Assembly (NCBI GenBank): GCA_036345935.2
Contig: JADWOT020000004.1
Coordinates: 8,015,062-8,079,061 of the forward strand
Source of the DNA: Taenia hydatigena
Lineage: Eukaryota > Platyhelminthes > Cestoda > Cyclophyllidea > Taeniidae
Reading direction: 5' to 3'
Length of the DNA: 64,000 bases
The position numbers and the translations under genes are program-made. Under the pieces are notes generated by a model. It was not told where the DNA came from, did no database searches, and saw nothing but the letters and a program-made list of their open reading frames with translations. Below, piece after piece: positions 62,771 to 64,000 of the stretch. Each line of letters opens with the position of its first letter. Within the stretch, counting starts at the first letter, position 1.

Positions 62771-63295
62771 ATGACAAGTGTCGCCTCCCTCCTTACCGCC
62801 TCACTAACAATGTGGGGTATGTACCACCACAACCACCATCATCACCACCACCTCCTCTTCCTTATGTGGCTGCCACCGCTGCAGCCGCCGCCACTAGAAC
62901 GCAAGCCAGACCCTGGCTTTACTACCACTACAGCTACTACTACTCAGCAGAGAGAAATTGTGCGCCGTCGAGTTGGTAAAGCTCCACCTACCGAGCGCCG
63001 TTTCAGTAGTATTGACATCCTACCTCAAGATGATTCAAACGTCGAAATTGGCAGGATGACGCGTGGAATGATGCGCTTTTCACTGTATGTGCCCTCCTCC
63101 ACCTCCCATCCTCTTCTCTTCCTCCTTCCTCCCCTTCACAGACAGCCGAACACTCTACACAAGGCAGAGCTGAATTCAACACTTCCCCTTCCAGTCAACT
63201 TCTACACCATTTGTTTGCGCATACCCCACCATTTACCCATAGTCATGAGGCCACGCCACAAAGTAATCCAGCAAGTTCCACTCCAGTCGCTGTGA
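62771..63295 (+). CDS. His/Pro/Thr-rich protein, 174 residues, copy B
   Basis: MTSVASLLTASLTMWGMYHH with a longer His run than copy A, PPLQPPPLERKPDPGF, a shorter Thr run, RRRVGKAPPTERRFSSIDIL, NVEIGRMTRGMMRFSL, C-terminus RPRHKVIQQVPLQSL. The frame is open upstream to 62,759 without an ATG. See 23,956 for the indel argument. No membrane or metal motif beyond the His run. Confidence 0.55.
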   Translation: MTSVASLLTASLTMWGMYHHNHHHHHHLLFLMWLPPLQPPPLERKPDPGFTTTTATTTQQREIVRRRVGKAPPTERRFSSIDILPQDDSNVEIGRMTRGMMRFSLYVPSSTSHPLLFLLPPLHRQPNTLHKAELNSTLPLPVNFYTICLRIPHHLPIVMRPRHKVIQQVPLQSL

Positions 63296-63401
63296 ACCCT
63301 GCTGCCAGAGGTAACACCTACGCAAAACACGCTTCATCTGCTTAGCAGCAATCCTCATCACCACACCCAACAGTAGTGCCCGTTTCGCCTAAACAATGAC
63401 G

Positions 63402-63653
63402 CTAACTGCATTCACTTCTTCTAATCAACCGATCTCTCCTCCTCCTTCTCCTTTTCAAATACCACACAACACAACTTTCCCTCACCACCTTTATTGCTTT
63501 CAATACATAGGATATTCTGGATAGCCATGACTTGGTGATATGAAACACATGCCACGCCTGTATGTGCAACGTAACAAGAAGAGTGGTCACGGTGCAACGC
63601 GTTACGAACGCGTCTTCAGCAGGTCCAATCAACTTGTGTAAATGCAAAGGCAT
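63402..63653 (-). other. Open region conserved between arms, strand undecided
   Basis: Counterpart of 23,598-23,861. The frame HKLIGPAEDAFVTRC differs at many residues between copies, whereas the opposite strand (QRNKKSGHGATRYERVFSRS against QRNRKSGPGTTRYKRIFSRS) differs more conservatively but has a stop in copy B. Possibly an exon continuing the His/Thr gene. Confidence 0.25.
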
Positions 63654-64000
63654 TGGTTAACACCATATTCCTCGAGGAGGACAAATCAATTAACCCATCC
63701 TGTGCATGCAAGTACCACAATAACATCATAGATAGACACACCAGATAACCAGCATCTATGCTCCCACCTTACCTTTCACTTTGGGAGCTCTTTCGCTTCT
63801 ACTGCAATGGTGCCAAATCGGTGGTCCTTCTCAACCATTCATCCATACTTCCTTTCATCCACTGCGGACATGCCACAAACTAACGTACTCCACTCTTAAC
63901 ACTGCCCTCAGTCGCGAATGGCAAGGCATTCATTCCCCAACAATCGTTGGCCTATTATCATTGGCAAAACGACCCATTTGAGTGTGTGTGTGTGCCTTTA

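Larger units (their letters stand above)
57918..63980 (+). repeat. Arm B of the duplicated modules
   Basis: 57,918-58,975 matches 14,537-15,620 (plus) and 27,690-28,820 (minus). 58,976-63,980 matches 23,222-27,690 (minus). The join E1-E2-F-module 1-module 2-His/Thr gene is the same in arms A and B, so this order is the ancestral unit. Confidence 0.9.

Noticed and set aside
1..64000. CRISPR array, rRNA, tRNA or prokaryotic operon
   Set aside because: No spaced direct repeats, no tRNA-like A/B box pairs noticed, no ribosomal or Shine-Dalgarno-led gene strings; introns and retrotransposon indicate a eukaryote.

Overview
The window looks like nuclear DNA of an invertebrate animal. It has a Ty3/gypsy retrotransposon, many microsatellites, single-exon-sized open frames scattered on both strands, and very short GT-AG introns; those I can place are 49, 53, 62 and possibly 57 bp. 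No ribosomal RNA, tRNA, operon or bacterial gene was seen. Short introns and this repeat load would suit a flatworm or nematode-like genome, but no gene here fixes the species. Most gene calls are exon candidates without recognised function. Where two or more copies exist I compared them to decide which frame is the coding one.

The main feature is a mosaic of segmental duplications. (1) A 4.7 kb block at 10.9-15.6 kb is repeated inverted at 27.7-32.3 kb; a diverged partial copy lies at 16.0-18.6 kb. (2) A 4.5-5 kb block at 23.2-27.7 kb (minus sense) is repeated at 59.0-64.0 kb (plus sense). The ~1 kb joining piece (14.5-15.6 kb) also recurs at 57.9-59.0 kb, with half copies at 48.1 and 54.7 kb. 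(3) 32.3-33.5 kb is repeated inverted at 37.1-38.3 kb. (4) 8.1-8.9 kb is repeated directly at 55.6-56.3 kb. (5) About 270 bp at 45.7 kb and 53.9 kb flank an AT-rich 8 kb block in direct orientation.

Region by region: 0-3 kb holds repeats and a few minus-strand exon candidates. 3.04-7.26 kb is a dead gypsy element with capsid-like gag, protease, reverse transcriptase, RNase H and integrase, broken by at least seven lesions; its 3' LTR contains the gag start codon. 8-9 kb has two short-exon genes that recur at 55.6-56.3 kb. The 11-15.6 kb arm has a Cys-rich gene with a hydrophobic tail, a 117-codon frame with a membrane segment and two small dispersed frames (E1, E2). 18.6-22.7 kb is mostly single-copy, with a candidate three-exon minus-strand gene. 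23-27 kb and 59-64 kb carry the best-supported new gene families: a two-exon gene with a hydrophobic N-terminus and a charged low-complexity body (307 and 300 residues), a decayed relative facing it tail to tail, and a 172-174 residue His/Thr-rich protein. In both families every length difference between copies is a multiple of three. 32-38 kb has an inverted gene/pseudogene pair with a coiled coil. 44 kb has an F-box protein relic with four nonsense codons and no frameshift. 46-53.6 kb holds several AT-rich exon candidates, one with a clean short intron.

I found no convincing evidence that these genes form one pathway. Their shared property is amplification and rearrangement as modules.
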